A stretch of DNA of 64,000 nt from Spirometra erinaceieuropaei (Eukaryota; Platyhelminthes; Cestoda; Diphyllobothriidea; Diphyllobothriidae): the NCBI GenBank assembly GCA_902702965.1, contig CACRXP010000417.1, positions 186,721-250,720 of the forward strand, given 5' to 3'. Under the pieces are notes generated by a model that saw only the letters and a program-made list of their open reading frames with translations, ran no database searches and was not told the DNA's origin. Below, piece after piece: positions 46,882-58,240 of the stretch. The first letter of the stretch is position 1; each line of letters begins with the position of its first letter. The translations under genes and the position numbers were made by a program.

Positions 46882-47060
46882 AACGAAAACCGACCCAATG
46901 CGCCCAGAAGAACCTCGTTTAGGCTACGCGCTTACCGTGGTCAAAGGTTGCCTAACCACCTACAACTTTCTGCGTCCTTCCGCTCTTGCCGAGCCGGCAT
47001 TTTAAAAACTAAGTTTTATCGATTTTTTTCACTCAGTGTATGCCCTCTCATATAACTGTA

Positions 47061-47104
47061 CTGGTCTGACGAGAAGTTATTTAAAGCATCGTTCGCTCGC
47101 CACT
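47061..47104 (+). ncRNA. Hammerhead-like motif, copy 3 (right arm)
   Basis: Plus strand: CTGGT (stem I), core CTGACGA, short stem II region, TAAA in place of GAAA, stem III AGC/GCT, U-C at the cleavage position, GCCA closing stem I (U-G, G-C, G-C, U-A). It lies downstream of the nuclease relic and on the same strand, the same relative place as copy 1. The GAAA change argues against activity. Confidence 0.5.
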
Positions 47105-47116
47105 GTTTCTTCTGAA

Positions 47117-47408
47117 TATAGCTATGGGTATTTTCCCAGCTGTAAAACAAGAAGTTGTCGACAGAGACTTCCTCTGAGTTGACAGTCCTCGCAGTCACAA
47201 CGCATAGCACCTCGTGACAGACTGGTGCACGTTGAAGTACATATGACAGGGAATGCGCTGAAGTCCTGTAGGCATGAATTCCCCAGGACCGGTCTCACTG
47301 TCTTTTCCCTCTCCCCTGAACCATCTGGCAAACCTACGGCATCACGTTCGCATATACCACGCACGATCCGTCAGGTAATTCCAAATATAAAAACATACCA
47401 TCTGTTTA
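47117..47408. other. Short non-coding spacer
   Basis: Nothing recognised between the inverted-repeat element and the next LTIR copy. Confidence 0.4.
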
Positions 47409-48401
47409 CAGTAGATGTGCCTACTCATGAAATGTCAGCCAAAATTTCGAAGTGCGTTTTTGTTTTGATAAGTTTAATAAAGTAAGGTTGTAAAATTAGT
47501 CAGCCTGCAACACAATTCTATAATAGATCAGTTACCTCAGGATGTCGACTTTCGAATGTATTTGCTTTCCGCTGCATGCCAAAAAACTACACTCTCTAAA
47601 AGACGACTACTTACGTGACATGAATTTTCCTCATTGGTTTTCAATGCTCCTAAAAATCCTTTTTTTTTGGAAAACATGCATTAAAATATTCATTCTTTTG
47701 CTCATTCGGTAGAAAATAACGTTTTTTTCCAAGCTTAAACTCAAAGGAAGGGTAATATTCGGTTTTCAAAAACCTTTCCGATTCGCGAAAAATTTTGAAC
47801 CCGCGCTGCCGTTACACTTGGAGTCAGAGTGTCAAAACTTCAAGCCGCATATTTTCCGCGTACGAAATACCAGGCATTCCTCTAACATATTAAGAGCAAA
47901 TTCTATGGCTTTCATAAAATTAAAGAATGATTTTAAGTCATATTGTTAGCTTTAAAAGTCATAGTGGTAAATGCAGAGACATGAGGATTTATGAATGGTC
48001 ATTTTGCGGTACTTAAAAGACCCACCGTATGTAACTTAAGTAAAACTGAATTATGACCCCCTTTTCGAGTACAAAATTAGAAAAAGACATAGTTATCTAC
48101 GGAATGCGTTAAAGAATGAATATTTTTATGCATGTGTGCCATGAAATATAATTGAATTTTAAGGGCATCGAAAATCAATGAGAACAGTTCATGCAACGTA
48201 TGCAGTCGCCTTTTACAGAGCGTAGTTTTTGCATGCAGGCCATCCAAAATACATTTGAAAGCCGGCATCCTAAGGCTACTGAAATATTAAATAATTATGT
48301 TTCGGACTGACTAGTTTTACGAAGCTTCTTAATTAAACTTTTCGAAACGAAAACGAATTTTGGAATTTCGGCTGACATTTCTTAATTTAGCCCAACTACT
48401 A
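47409..48401. mobile_element. LTIR element, subfamily A, full-length copy
   Basis: A 993-bp copy bounded by TA (47407-47408 and 48402-48403). Left end CAGTAGATGTGCCTACTC, right end on the minus strand TAGTAGTTGGGCTAAATT. The arms extend to about 47780 and from about 48010. Central blocks include 'cgcgctgccgttacacttgg' and 'tattttccgcgtacgaaata'. This is the clearest copy for defining the family. It has no open frame of note. Confidence 0.85.
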
Positions 48402-48980
48402 TAGTGTTCCGCACCAAGCTGTGTTTAAGTTAAAGCATTAGGTTTGTTGGATTCCGTTTGAGTCCATTCGTCTGAACTGCCTATTTACAAAGCACTAGAA
48501 GTTCGCTGTTCATCGTTGCTTAATGCGCTTTGTAATTAATCATTCCTGTCATGTGACGGTAGACATAACCTTTTCAAAAACCACGCCCAAAATAAAAATT
48601 TTAATTATTTGAACTGCGCTGCCAGTCTGACAGATTCAGGTTCGCAGGGAAGTAACGTCATGTAAAGAACAACGCTTCAGCAGTGTCATTTAACAAACGG
48701 TTGATATCACTTAGCTATTTTTATAACCGCACTTACAACTTTTTTTTCCTGGAAGGGTCTGAAATCTGCCGCGTCAATCTCTAACTGCAAAAAATGAAGA
48801 TGGTAAAACAACAGTTACTCAGCAATTACTAGTCTTTAACCATTCTAATCGATAAAAATCACAGAAATTGTGAGAAGGAGACGCCCTGAAACAAAGGCAA
48901 GTGAATGCTTTTTAAACTGATATTAGCCGAATTGATGTCGTCAGGTGATTTTCCGCACTAAAATCGCCTGTAGGCCAAGC
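48402..48980. other. Non-coding stretch
   Basis: Nothing recognised. Confidence 0.4.
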
Positions 48981-48984
48981 AAAG

Positions 48985-49125
48985 AAACACGAATGTGGTA
49001 GGGGGCGCTCACCGATCGTTCTTACGGAACTCACTCGTTCCGCTGTGCCTAATGGGCTTTTTCTCGGACCTAACCAACAGCCGCATAGCGGCGCAAGATA
49101 TAGGCAAAATGGCAGGAGATCATGG
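48985..49125 (-). repeat. tRNA-Arg-like SINE, tail-only copy
   Basis: Matches the tail of the SINE at 40165-40447 in the same orientation (shared 'caccgatcgtt', 'cggaactcactcgttccg', 'ctgtgcct/ttgtgcct', 'cagccgca-agcggcgca'). The tRNA head and body are missing, as expected if this is the edge of a truncated copy. Confidence 0.65.
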
Positions 49126-49830
49126 AAAAAGCATTTTTAAAAAAAACACAGCCTTTTCGGAGGCCTGTGTTTAATGGTTTGTCTTGTAAACCGCCTTTAG
49201 ATAGTACTCTCCCAAAGAGGAGCAAATAATTGCAGGTTTCGTAAAGATTTTTCAAAATGCATGCTATTTTGTTGAAGGGAAAATTGCTGCGCCTGTTTCA
49301 TCCTCAGCCAGCAGGATAACAACTTTTCTCCCAGTGTGTATTTACTTAAAACGGTTGTCGAAGGTTTTTCAAAAATAGACTGTCTTTTCCTTTAAAAGTC
49401 AAATCAAAATACTGCTTTTGGCAAAAATTACCAAAGTGATTGGTAGGTCACTAGTTTATGAGCTGAAAAATACGTGGCAAACTATGTTTGATGAATTATA
49501 TAAATATAGTTGAAGGCAAACGCAGTTGCGTCGTTGGTCATGCAAATAATATTAAGATATTTTGTACGAACAAATTTGAGACCGATGTTTCAAGCACCAC
49601 TAAAAAGAAGAAAATAGACTGCCAAAAGCAAAGTGAAGTATTTGTGTAAACGTCCTACTCGGCGGAATTAAATAAAAGCCGATATTTTCACAAAGACTCT
49701 GATGGCGGTTTGACTTAAACTAAAAACCCGGTCAAATGGTTTTGGTATTGTTGTTAAATATTTTGCAAGCATGGCAAAATTTAAGCATGCAAAACAGCGA
49801 AATTAACAAATATAACCACATAGACTGAAA
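49126..49830. other. AT-rich non-coding stretch
   Basis: Nothing recognised. Confidence 0.4.
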
Positions 49831-49837
49831 CAAAGCA

Positions 49838-49925
49838 CTTCCGTACACAGTCTCCGTGTCCGAGAATCACCCCCTGGGGTCTTAAATCATGCGTTCTATC
49901 CGCTATACGCCCGTTTAATTGAGTT
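49838..49925 (-). repeat. Third tRNA-like SINE head
   Basis: On the minus strand: 'gggcgtatagcggatagaac' (box A-like), 'gatttaagaccccaggggg' and a worn box B 'ggtgattctcggac'. The whole looks tRNA-shaped but cannot be assigned to an amino acid with confidence. Only one copy lies in the window. Confidence 0.45.
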
Positions 49926-51582
49926 GCACTGTTTCGCGTAACATCATCGCAATGTCTTTGAAACAGCAACACCTATGGAGCATTCAGAACCGTCAGCATT
50001 TCTGTATGGGCCTCCCCTTCTCCCAAAAGAATGGATTTTCTGTCCGTACTTTTAAATCATGTGAGGTGGACCTTATGTGTTATTCACGCGGCATTTGTCA
50101 CCTATCTAGGCGGCAATCTCTCTTCAGCAGGGTTTCCAATATCTGATACGTCCGCCTTGCGGCAAAATAAAAGTAAAATGACTCTAGCTTGCACTTACAA
50201 ACACTCGATTTGACAAAACGCTTCTATACAAAAGGTAACCGCTCTTCCCTGGAAAGGGTGAAATTTTGGGATATGTTTTTTCCTGACTGCTGGGCTCGTA
50301 AGATGCTTTTAGAACTGGCTTTTTCATCTCTGTTCAACGGATTCGATAAGCTCGTGTGGTTTTTTCAGCGCGACAGCTATGTGTTAGGCGGCTGGAAACT
50401 CTATTGCCTATTTAAAATAATTAGCAATGTGCTCATTCTAATCTTTTTATTACTCATATGCACGAACGACACGCAGTAAGGATTAGCCATCAACTAGAGA
50501 CCGATAATATTTCATGGAGCTACACGAACAGTCACACCGATAAAGACATAAGCTTAGAAGTCTTCCTTTTACGCAAAATGAATAGACACATTTTGGGAAT
50601 TATAAGGATACTTCCTGCGATCAGCAAATGCTTTAAATGGAATGGTCTGCCGAAAGACGATAAGCATGGAACTGAAATGTACAACGGTTTTAAAACGTTT
50701 ACTGAAATGTTCTCATCGTTTTCTGTCGTCAGCAAAGACCGCTCCTCCAAAGTGCACCGATTTTCTGATTTAAAATCTTAGGTTTTTGTGTTTTTAGAAA
50801 AAAATTAGGCTGATTTGAAAACCAGGCAGAAATCCCATCATCAGAATTTTGAGAAAACAAAAGAGCATATCGCATTTTTGAAAAAGGGTAACGATAGAGT
50901 GCAGGACCCCCAAATAAATAGAAACTCCAAAAGTTCAGTGCGACTGTAACATCCTAGAATAGATTTGAGCCTGTGTGTCGGATGAGGACTCGGTCAATCT
51001 AGTGAGTTTCATAGCGCGATCGATACGCATAACATCCGCTTTCATGGATATACATGTTTACATAACAGAATAATATCTAAATGCACGAGAATATCAATCT
51101 CAATCTCTAATTCTTTGCCGCAAGGCCAAAAGGGAATCCGTCTACATGGTTCGCCTTTAATGCAGCAGTCGTAGTTTAGTGTCTATGCAGACACGATTCA
51201 TATCGCTGACTGATGCTCCCACTGACTTCCGCAACTGTCGCACAGTTACGCCGCACCAAAGGCGATCACGTGGGTGGTGGGGAGGACTGACCAGGCGGCG
51301 GCGGCGGCGACTGTTTTGATTACCTCGGAAACCTCTGGAGCATGCCAAGCAGGATCTCAAGAGGTGGAAACTTCGTTAAGACCCAGTCCTCCACAGTACC
51401 ATTACCTGTCTTGGTCAGAGCGTCGTCCACACACCAATGAGTCTGTTAACTGGGTCGGGGCACGTGGACGCCCTGCGGCGATCAAAATTCATGCTAAACT
51501 TTCTCACTTAAAACACATCACAATCCATTTATGAGGTCTGCACGTTTACCCTAACTTAACAGGGCCAACAAATCGTTGATCT
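49926..51582. other. Non-coding stretch with a short GGC run
   Basis: A GGC trinucleotide run occupies about 51294-51309 within a GC-richer patch (51200-51480) that may be part of a repeat I cannot name. Frames near 50189-50781 are up to 107 codons and unlike any known family. Confidence 0.4.
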
Positions 51583-52564
51583 CAGTGAGTGACCTACCTC
51601 ATGAAATTTTGGCCGAAATAATGCAATGCGTTTTCGATTTGGAAGGATTACTTAGGTGGGTTGTAATAGGGAGTATCATGCTACAAAATCCAGTAATATT
51701 TCGGAATCTCCAGGTTGTCGGCTTTTGAATTTACTTCTTTTCCATCTCCTGCAAAGCCCAAACTCGGTAAAAGAAGTAGCGTGCATATTTCTCGCTGGTT
51801 ATCGAAGATCTTATAAATGCATATATATTTTTAAAAAACATGCCCAAAATACGCTTTCTATTACTCTTTGAGTGGCAAATCACGTCGCATCTACGGATTA
51901 TGTTTGAAGATAGGATATATTTAGGTTTTAAAACAGTTTTTCAATTCCCGAATAATTTTAAGCCGAATCAGTCGTTGTATTAGCTTTCGGCGATTCCACT
52001 CCACAAGGCGCATGCTTTGCGTGTAAGGAAAATAATTTATTCCTCGATGCCTTTGAAAAGATACAATTGACAGTTTATGAAATTTTGCAATGAGTGCGGA
52101 ATATGTTGTACATTTCATGAGGAGGAATGATACACCGAAAGGTACGATGCTGCATGAATATGCATGGCACGGCCATTAAAATCGTATGATTAAAAACGTC
52201 TTTAAAACCTAAATATATCCTGTCTTTACGCATGCAATGTAAGATCAACGTGATTTGCCACCAAATTAGTGGAAGAAAGCATATACTTGTGTTCGTTTTC
52301 TAAAAACTATATATTTGAATTTATAACACCATCGAAAATCGGTGCGAAAATGCATGCTAGTTAAGTAGTCATTTTTTGCCGAGATTGAATTGTGCAGGTT
52401 ATTGAAAAGAAGTGCATCCAAAAGCCGACATCCTGGCGAGTCCGAAATATTACGGGATTATGCCGCATGATAATCCGTAGTACAACTCCACCTAAGTAAT
52501 CCTTCCGAATCGAAAACGCATTGCAGAATTTCGGCCAAGATTTCATGAGATCGGTCACTCACCG
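51583..52564. mobile_element. LTIR element, subfamily B, full-length copy
   Basis: A 982-bp copy. Left end CAGTGAGTGACCTACCTC; right end on the minus strand CGGTGAGTGACCGATCTC with TA outside (52565-52566). The left outside dinucleotide is CT. Arm blocks match closely in inverted order: 'atgaaattttggccgaaa' with 'atgaaatcttggccgaaa', 'aatgcgttttcgatt-ggaa', 'ggattacttaggtgg', and 'gtaatatttcgga'. This copy best defines subfamily B. Confidence 0.85.
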
Positions 52565-52720
52565 TACACTATAACGACAAGCGGGTTATACAGAGTGCAA
52601 CGCGAAAAAAATGCATCTTTCATTCATCGGTCCCGCTTGAAATTACCTTGTGTCGTCCACTCAATTCACATTATATATGCAGCCACCCCCACTCAAAGCT
52701 TTTTTTTCCTGCTACTGTAG

Positions 52721-52872
52721 CATCGAGTCAACTGGCTGGCACTTTGGCCTCTTTAGTCCCTTTGGGGCAAGCAATCGGCGTGGAGGGATTATCGACTGAG
52801 TTGTTCAGTTTTGGAACTGCGCTTATCGTGATCGTGGCGAATTTAGTTTCGACTCGCTCTGAGAAGCTCAAG
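52721..52872 (+). CDS. Candidate internal exon, membrane-segment coding
   Basis: A 152-bp segment is preceded by a strong acceptor (T-rich tract then 'ctgctactgtag', ending 52720) and followed by a good donor (AAG|gtaact at 52873). Only one of the three frames is open across it. It starts with two bases of a split codon and ends on a codon boundary, encoding 50 residues: 'SSQLAGTLASLVPLGQAIGV' then 'EGLSTELFSFGTALIVIVAN' and 'LVSTRSEKLK'. The stretch LFSFGTALIVIVANLVS could span a membrane. The 'FSFGTALIVIV-NL' string faintly recalls the late membrane segments of P4-type ATPases, but this is weak. No other exon of a matching gene was found within the window. It could also be a fortuitous open segment. 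Confidence 0.35.
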
Positions 52873-54450
52873 GTAACTATGGGGTACCTATCCTGAGTTT
52901 CTGTAAAAGTGAAACTAATCAGTTGGCGAAAATATCCTAGAACGCAACCAAGGTCATAGACTGTGTGTGCATGCTTAATTTAAGTGCGGAACCGAGAACA
53001 GTAAAATGGACGCCCTAGGCCCCGAAATCCATTTTCCACGCCATGGATTGCGAATAATCCTTTAAGCAGTAGTTTCACAAAACACCTGGTTTGTAACCAG
53101 ACGCGCAAAGTAACATGAGGGTGCTAGAAAAGGTTGATGCAAAAATATGAGGATGCAAAGAAGTCAAGATATGGTCAAGTTTACTTGACAATGAAGGTTA
53201 AAATGGGAACTTATACATTTGGAAGACGTCCCGAAAGGTTACATTAACTTCCATCATATCGCGTCTACTTCTGCACAGGAAGTGAGTTTAAACAACTGAA
53301 ATTACAGAACGTAACTTCCAACGTCTGCCAAATAGTCCGAAACCTATGTTCCAAATTTTCACACTATTTTTCCTCTTGATGTAGTTGACTTTTTCGTTAC
53401 TTTATACTTGAAATACATGAGTTATAATGTTAAACTGACGCAACTTTCTGTGATTTGTAATTCTGTTCGTAAACACATACGGACTATTCTCGACCAGTAT
53501 AACAGTAGAGAGGGGACTAACGGAACGGTGGCTCTTGCATCAGCCGAAGCAGAAAAGAATTAAACAGTCATTTAGCCGTTTTCTCGATCAACCGTTTATT
53601 GGGAAAGACAAACCTGCAAAAAGCGGATTAATCTCATGATAGTCGCATTATCTCAATTACGTCAGTGAACAGTGATGTGCCCTTTTTGCTAAAAAGGATT
53701 AATATTGCCGTCAAAATCAGAAACAAATGTTTGAAAAGTAAAAATAGACTTTAAAAATACTTGACGTGTTTTCATTTGCATATTAAAACGAGGATTACAT
53801 TAGATAATTGCGGAGTGTATTGGCTTCCAGAACTTTCGTTACACGAAAGCCAAAAGGCGCAAACGTTAATGAAGCCCAAATAACGCAAGTACCTCACGAA
53901 GTTTTTGACCAAAGCACATAGTCATATCCGATTTTTGAAAGACCACCTCCAAGTCTGGAATAGGATATTGGACCCATGGCATCGGCAAATCCATGAGAAT
54001 TCAAAGTAATAGATAGAAATCGCTGAAATGAAATGAATTGCCCTCTTATATGACATTCTCATTTGTCCGTCGGCTACATTAGTGTCAGTTCCTTTACCCG
54101 GCTTTAGTAATCTACGTGCCAGAGAATATTTTTAAAGAGGTTTGGTTCCGCAGCCCCACCTGAGTGATGACGAACGGTTGGCTTTTTAAAAACATTTTAG
54201 TAGATGCGAGTGCGTTGACCTTACAAATGTCATGCATCAGCATCTTCCCGCAATTTTAATCTAGCGAGTGATTGTGCCACGGGGAGGAGTGCTTATACGC
54301 CAGCCTCGGTTACATCGGGTATTAGCTCACACACGCTTCCCTGCGCATGTTCCGGGCCCTGCTTGCGTCCTTTTTATTATCCTAATCCAGCGAGTGGCCA
54401 GGTTAACCTTCTAATGGAATTGTTCGGCCAGTGAGCAAACCCCGTCGGCT
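52873..54450. other. Non-coding stretch
   Basis: Nothing recognised. If the candidate exon is real, this would be intron. Confidence 0.35.
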
Positions 54451-54454
54451 TTTA

Positions 54455-54727
54455 TATGGATGTATTCTATAAAATATAGTTGAATATTTAAAAAACAATT
54501 AAATCAATGAGATTCTTTCCTGCTATTCAAATTGTCTCATGTACGAAATAGAGTCTATTCAAACAGTCAATAAAAGTTCATTTAAAAACCACCATCCTGA
54601 TGTAGATGGCATCTCCTAGCATCAAACGACATGACTGTTAATATGACAACTCCAATCAAGAAAATTTTCGAATTAAAAACATATTTTGGGATTTCAGTCG
54701 GCATTTAATAAGATGGGATGTCCAATG
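54455..54727. mobile_element. LTIR element, right arm only
   Basis: Contains a worn 'ataaaatatagttgaat' block, 'aaatcaatgaga', 'catcctgatg', and ends on the minus strand CATTGGACATCCCATCTT. The outside dinucleotide is CA. No left arm was found. Confidence 0.55.
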
Positions 54728-57510
54728 CATGTGAATATGTAATAAGTACCACAAGCAGACGATATGTGTTTAAGGCACTGTAACTGTTTTTCACTAGCTT
54801 TAACACGAAAGGTCGTCGGACACTAATGAATTTCACTTGTATTCGGAAATCAGCTGAGAATATACCACTAGGACACAGAAATCTGAAGTCTTATTTAAGG
54901 AACTTTTTAAGGGTTTTGTAAATCCCTAGTAGGTTTCGGCGATACGGCAGACGTAAACAACCAGCGTCATGCTTCATTAAGTCACAAAAACATAGTGCAC
55001 GTTACAATCAACAAAAGCCTTGGCTTTTGTCCTGCCAGTTAATTATCGAAAGACAGAGTGTGATTTTAACGAAATACACATTAATTATTAACCAAAAACC
55101 GTATTATTTTGTATACGCATATATGGTCGTTGTTGTCGCCAATACTGTTTCAGTATCCTTTTTATGAAATACAGTTTGCATTGGTGTAAAGAATGCCGAA
55201 AATCCCGTTTCGAAATCATCGCTATTTCTAAGAGTTTGTCCACACGAGAAGTGCTGCAAAGATCAGAACAAATGATAATCAGCTGAAGCATTTTGCCGTT
55301 CTTGCCTACTTCATAATCAGCTGACGCATAAACATATGAATTTATAGAAGACGACGGTTTGAACTTAAGATTACGTTCAAACAGCAGTTAAATATGCTCG
55401 AGAAAAGTCTACTTGCAATATCAAAACGGAAAAATCGCCGAACTTTCGCATGAAAATAATGCGATCCATCTAACATTTATATTTAAAAGACGTTTTGAAC
55501 ATGGGAATTACAGTCTGGGGAACATAGTGATTTTGAATTTGAGAAATCATGCAGAACTTGAAGTGGTGGAACCATCGGACCACAAAAAGTTGCCTCTTCT
55601 ATGCCTGTCCGCAGTGATTGGTCTACGAATGCGAAACACCTTTCACATATGCGTACGGTAGGAACTGCAGCTATGCACGTTTAAACACTGTGTCAGAATC
55701 GCAAATTCGAGTCATAGAAAACTTAATGCTCTTCAGCCTTCTAGCCCAGCAGTGTGTCCGTCAGTCTATAACCCTACACATACTGAAATACCTCATCAGT
55801 ATTGAACGTCAATCTCGATCGCATAGAGATTTTAAATCTCCCGAATCGGTTTCATTCAACAAAGTAGTTTTTCTTCGTACTAGGTTGCCGATTCATGCTT
55901 AACATGAATCCTGAATAAAGTTTCAAATTTCGGGGATTAGTCAGTGATTATAAAACAAACAGGTCCATCAGAATATACCTATTCAACCCCTTTTGGAAAA
56001 ATAATTTTAATTACGGAGCTGCCAGTAGTTTAACAGTAGTTTGAGTTCTATTTATTAGCTTAAACCATGAAAACTGTAATAAATCCCCAGGTCCGAATAA
56101 TTCTCTGACTGCTACGTGCATCTTTTAGGGAAAATGCGTGTTGATTTCATGCAAGTATTGTCCGAAAACTCTTCGATTTGCACACAGTGTTCTGAAAAAG
56201 ACATTTAAAAAGAATGACGTTTGATTCGGCCTGTAAAGTTGTGAAAATCCACTTCGAATTTGCAACCCCGTTCCGGATGGCTTAGAATTTGCCCAAAACC
56301 ATAACAACTGTATTTCCAAAGTCTCTTATAAAGCCAACAACTAGTTTATGCACACAGACTGCGTAGAAAAACCGCACAGTCTTGGCGCATACTCGCAACT
56401 TAAAGCGAGTCCGTAGATAAGCCTGGCAATACAACACCAATATGGTTACCAAGAAGATTATCAAAAACTCTAGCCGTTGTGTAAAAAGATGCTACATACA
56501 CACGGCAGCTTGCGTTTAACGCAGAAATGCGCAGTCATTTGCGTATGTTATCATGGTTTATAACTACAAATTATATAAATAGATGTCTGAAGAGCGCAAA
56601 GACAGTCCTGCTCTCGACCGTCGTTTCCACATTTATCTTATAATATATATTTTTAAGTAGAACGGATCGAATCAGAAAATATGTTTAATGGACTTGCATC
56701 TGCAATAAATTTGCTACGCATGGGAAAGAAAACGCAAGACTTTTAATTATGAGACAAGTGGCTATACTGTTTTCTAGGAAATAACCGTTGTTTTGGTTAC
56801 AGTCAAGTAGTCCTTCTTGTCTATTTATGGATATTTTAATGGCAGGTACATTATGACATCTCTTATGATTCTAGGCGTGTTAAAAGTACGAAATGTTTAG
56901 TAGCGAGCTGAGGTTGAGCCATAAGCAAGAAAAAGCGTTTTTACATTCCGATTTGATTCCTGCTTGGCGCATGCTCGATGCAATCCCGCCTAAAATTATT
57001 AATATCTTGTAGGAAAATATTTATGATGCTCGAGAGCTACTTTACTAAAAAACACAGTTAACCCGTGGACTATAACAGACGCTGATAAAATAGCACAAGC
57101 CACGCGCCACTCACATTAATGCCGCATATTGCTTGAAGTCCCAGAAAACGATAAAAGCGCGTCTACTCGTTAACGTTTCATTGCTGTTTTATTTTCTGAG
57201 CGATCGAATTCAGTTTGTGAAGATGAAAAGCTAGTATGCGTGAAATAGGTAAAACGTAAATTCTTGTCTTCATTTGGTGGTGTCCGGGGAGTGTAGTTAT
57301 ATTTTAAAATTGCAGACCTCCCTATTTTGCAAAGTTCGGGATCAGTTTGTTCACAAAATTAAAATTTCGAGCATAGAAGGTTCAATGCACGGGCATACCA
57401 ATAAGCTTCTGCATACTTCGAGATATGATTAGTTCGGTCTTACGCCTTAACTGTTAAAGATACCCCCAACCATTGAAATATGTCCGATTATGAAAGAATT
57501 GTGAATGCTA
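54728..57510. other. AT-rich non-coding stretch
   Basis: Nothing recognised. Frames near 55413-55902 are under 95 codons. Confidence 0.4.
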
Positions 57511-58240
57511 AGGTAGGGATGCTAACTCATGAAATATCAACCGAATTGCGTTTCGACCTGAAAAGATTATTAAAGTAAGATTGTAAAGCTAATCGTCATG
57601 TTGCATAATTATTTAATTGTTCAGCTATCTCAGGATGCTGGCTTTAAAAAGAACTAATTTTCGTTTGCATGCAAATACTGCAAAGTGCAAAAAAAGATTA
57701 CTTATTTAGCATGCATTTTCTCCTTGATTTTCGATGCCGTTGTAAATTCAAATATATCCTAGAGAACATGCACAAAATAGTCATTTGTTTAAACACCTGG
57801 TAGTAAATTACGTCTTAATCCAATTTATACTCAAGGGAAAAGAACAATTTCGTTTTCGAGAACATTTCCGATTCCCAAATAATTTTAAACGCAAACTACC
57901 GTCAAACTTGCATTTAGAGTTTACAGACTATTGACCATGAATTTGTGCTGTGCGCAAGAACGTACTTTCCTCTACGTTGTCAAGAGAAGAATATAAAAGG
58001 TTCAACAAATTTAGCAGTGGATTTGGGTCATATTTTAAACACAGAAAGTCACATTGAAGAGACATGACATTTCATAAACGGACATTTCACGGTATAAACA
58101 AATCTCACAAATGGAACTTTTTTACAAACAAAGTATAACATTATTTTAAATAAAGCTTTTAAAGACGACATATTTTTCAATGAAATAAGAAAAAGAATGA
58201 ATGGTTGTGGGCATGCTCTCCATGAAATATAATTGAATTA
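57511..58240. mobile_element. LTIR element, subfamily A, right arm mostly lost
   Basis: Begins after TA (57509-57510) with AGGTAGGGATGCTAACTC, then 'atgaaatatcaaccgaattg'. The left arm and centre are complete. The right arm breaks off just after 'ccatgaaatataattgaatt' at about 58240, where unrelated sequence starts abruptly. Confidence 0.75.

Larger units (their letters stand above)
46177..47116 (+). mobile_element. Inverted-repeat-bounded GIY-YIG element 2 (PLE derivative)
   Basis: The left arm 46177-46386 is an inverted copy of the right arm 46845-47116. The arms match in long blocks such as 'ttcagaagaaacagtggcga', 'ggcaagagcggaag', 'tttgaccacggtaagcgcg' and 'gaggttcgtctg/gaggttcttctg'. 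The right arm contains about 50 extra bases. The interior is the PLE linker and GIY-YIG domain; the end of the nuclease coding region lies inside the right arm. Each arm has a hammerhead-like fold at its outer end. The design repeats that of the element at 32249-33134 but the arm sequences are different, so the two arose independently or from different PLE subfamilies. Confidence 0.75.

Noticed and set aside
50189..50781. Two overlapping frames of 96 and 107 codons as a small gene
   Set aside because: They are in different frames, have no shared motif, and an antisense frame of 72 codons overlaps them. Composition is like the surroundings.
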